A DNA stretch of 64,000 bases. Origin: an uncultured Collinsella sp. (GTDB lineage: Bacteria; Actinomycetota; Coriobacteriia; Coriobacteriales; Coriobacteriaceae). A program made the position numbers and the translations under genes. Position 1 is the stretch's first letter. Each line of letters starts with the position of its first letter. Positions 62,918 through 64,000 of this stretch are shown here, piece after piece. The notes under the pieces are model-generated. The model searched no databases. It was not told where the DNA came from and worked only from the letters and a program-made list of their open reading frames with translations. The stretch spans positions 1-64,000 of the forward strand of contig CAUFBM010000011.1 of assembly GCA_959023295.1 (NCBI GenBank). Reading direction: 5' to 3'.

Positions 62918-62972
62918 TCTCGATCTGTAACATCTAGACATCAAAAGCGGGTCTAGATGTTACAGATCGAGA
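62918..62972. repeat. Palindrome, family D copy 2
   Basis: Perfect 22-bp arms (62918-62939 and 62951-62972) begin TCTCGATCTGTAACATCTAG. The TCTGTAACATCTA core is shared with copy 1 only 60 bases upstream, and GCTGTCCCT lies between the copies. Confidence 0.9.
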
Positions 62973-63000
62973 CGTTTGCCTGGGTAGGTGTCCCGCCCCA

Positions 63001-64000
63001 TTACATCCCTGTCAACAACACGACATCGAGAGTCGTCACGATGATACCGATCCCTATGAGCAGCGCATTGAGTGGGCGCGAGTTGGCGTATTTGCCCATG
63101 ACGCGGGGTGAACTGGTGAGCCGTATGAGCACAAAGACCGTAATCGGCAGTTGAAGCGACAGCAGTGCCTGACTCCAGATGAGACCTTCAAAAGGATTTG
63201 GGACGACTAGGCACGCCGCCACTGCTCCGGCGAAACAGGCCGCCACCCCGACCGAGGAATGTCGGTCGTGGATGTCGTATTCCTCGTCGAACATGCCCGC
63301 AGTGATGGTTCCCGCCGCCATGCCCGCTGTCACGCTGCTCGATAATCCCGCGAACAGCAGCGCTACCGCAAAGATGGTCGAGCTCGCCGGGCCCAAGATG
63401 GGGGAGAGCGTGGCCGCTGCGACGGCGAGGTCGTCTACGACAATGCCGTGCGCAAAGAAGGTCGTTGCGGCCAGGATGACCATGGCCGAGTTGATTGCCC
63501 AGCCCACGCCCATCGAAAAGAGCGTGTCGAAGAGCTCGTAGCGCAGACGTTCTTCGATAACTTGCTCGCCTTGGCCTTCGAAGTGCATGGATTGGATGAC
63601 CTCGGAGTGCAGGAAGAGATTGTGTGGCATAACGACCGCGCCTAGGACACTTACGATAATCGCTGCCGAGCCAGTGGGCATACTGGGCGTGATCCAGCTT
63701 GCGGCGGCTTGCGGCCAGTCGACCTTGACCAGCGCAAGCTCGGCCAAAAACGAGAGTCCTACCACGCCCACGAAGGCGATGATCCAGCGTTCGGCGCGTT
63801 TGTAGGAGCTCGTCATGAGCATCGCCATCGATACTGCCGCCACGATGACGCAGCCCGCACGCACGGGCAGCCCAAAGAGCATTCGAAGCGCGATCGCACC
63901 GCCCAGGACTTCGGCCATGGCGGTGGCGATGGTCGCGAGATAGGCGCTGCCGAGCACCGCGCGTCCCACGATGCGGGGGAGAAAGCGGGTCGTGGCCTCG
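63001..64000 (-). CDS. mntH: NRAMP-family Mn(II)/Fe(II) transporter, N-terminal part beyond the window
   Basis: The minus-strand frame is open through position 64000, so the 5' end is missing; a GTG at 63969 is internal. The 333 visible residues include IATAMAEVLGGAIALRMLFG (TM3) and the metal-site signature GAVVMPHNLFLHSEVIQ (TM6 MPH), then about eight further membrane helices. The TM1 DPGN motif should lie just outside. Such transporters import Mn2+ with protons; it fits the oxidative-stress flavour of the rubredoxin pair. The family D palindromes lie between the two convergent genes. Confidence 0.93.
   Translation of the reverse strand, partial: EATTRFLPRIVGRAVLGSAYLATIATAMAEVLGGAIALRMLFGLPVRAGCVIVAAVSMAMLMTSSYKRAERWIIAFVGVVGLSFLAELALVKVDWPQAAASWITPSMPTGSAAIIVSVLGAVVMPHNLFLHSEVIQSMHFEGQGEQVIEERLRYELFDTLFSMGVGWAINSAMVILAATTFFAHGIVVDDLAVAAATLSPILGPASSTIFAVALLFAGLSSSVTAGMAAGTITAGMFDEEYDIHDRHSSVGVAACFAGAVAACLVVPNPFEGLIWSQALLSLQLPITVFVLIRLTSSPRVMGKYANSRPLNALLIGIGIIVTTLDVVLLTGM

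Overview
The window looks like a chromosomal segment of a high-GC, low-gap Actinomycetota genome of the Coriobacteriia, most like Collinsella. This is inferred from gene content, GC-rich codon use and AGGAGG-type ribosome binding sites; no database search was run. Typical markers are the split transketolase, the MurNAc-6-phosphate (murQ/mupG) operon, the YqeB/YqeC/XdhC/MocA selenium-molybdenum hydroxylase accessory set, DUF4143 ATPases and many short intergenic palindromes.

Layout. Positions 1-7.4 kb are accessory DNA: the end of a type III restriction-modification system (mod fragment, res), a 97-residue orphan, about 0.9 kb with no convincing gene, then an unrecognised two-gene minus-strand cassette (small membrane/coiled-coil protein plus 444-residue protein). 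A strict 33-bp repeat block precedes a DUF4143-type ATPase (7.4-8.7 kb). Positions 9.7-15.3 kb hold a YheO/DauR-like regulator and molybdenum hydroxylase maturation genes (mocA, yqeC, yqeB, xdhC) with a xanthine/uracil permease. Positions 15.6-26.3 kb are the ribosomal spc/alpha cluster from rplE to rplQ with secY, adk, map, infA and rpoA, then truA. The usual upstream neighbours rplN and rplX are missing. Positions 26.4-40.6 kb are mixed housekeeping: a glycosyltransferase-like protein, argR, a class A PBP, U32 peptidase, tyrS, adenine deaminase, two Cof phosphatases, citrate synthase, an ACT protein and rpmE. Positions 40.9-52.8 kb carry secA-prfB, yitT, the split transketolase, ftsEX and rnr. 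Positions 53-59.4 kb have a lone serine recombinase, a VanZ-like protein, the complete murR-murQ-murP-mupG operon and an ArsC/Spx-like reductase. Positions 60.1-64 kb hold tRNA-Gln, tRNA-Glu, a TPR protein, smpB, a flavin reductase, a rubredoxin and the start-truncated mntH.

How the genes fit together. The purine theme recurs: permease, Mo-hydroxylase maturation and adenine deaminase. The MurNAc operon has uptake/phosphorylation (murP), phospho-muramidase (mupG), etherase (murQ) and a sugar-phosphate-sensing regulator (murR). Flavin reductase, rubredoxin and the Mn transporter suit an anaerobe coping with oxygen.

The most unusual items are: (1) the unrecognised 99-aa/444-aa cassette beside the type III RM system; (2) four repeats at an exact 33-bp period before the ATPase gene; (3) a release factor 2 whose SPF codon-recognition tripeptide reads SPT; (4) several families of long, near-perfect intergenic palindromes, including a three-tier 128-bp one before ftsE; (5) an FtsE with a ~170-residue N-terminal extension; and (6) a long hairpin that buries the ribosome binding site of a phosphatase gene.
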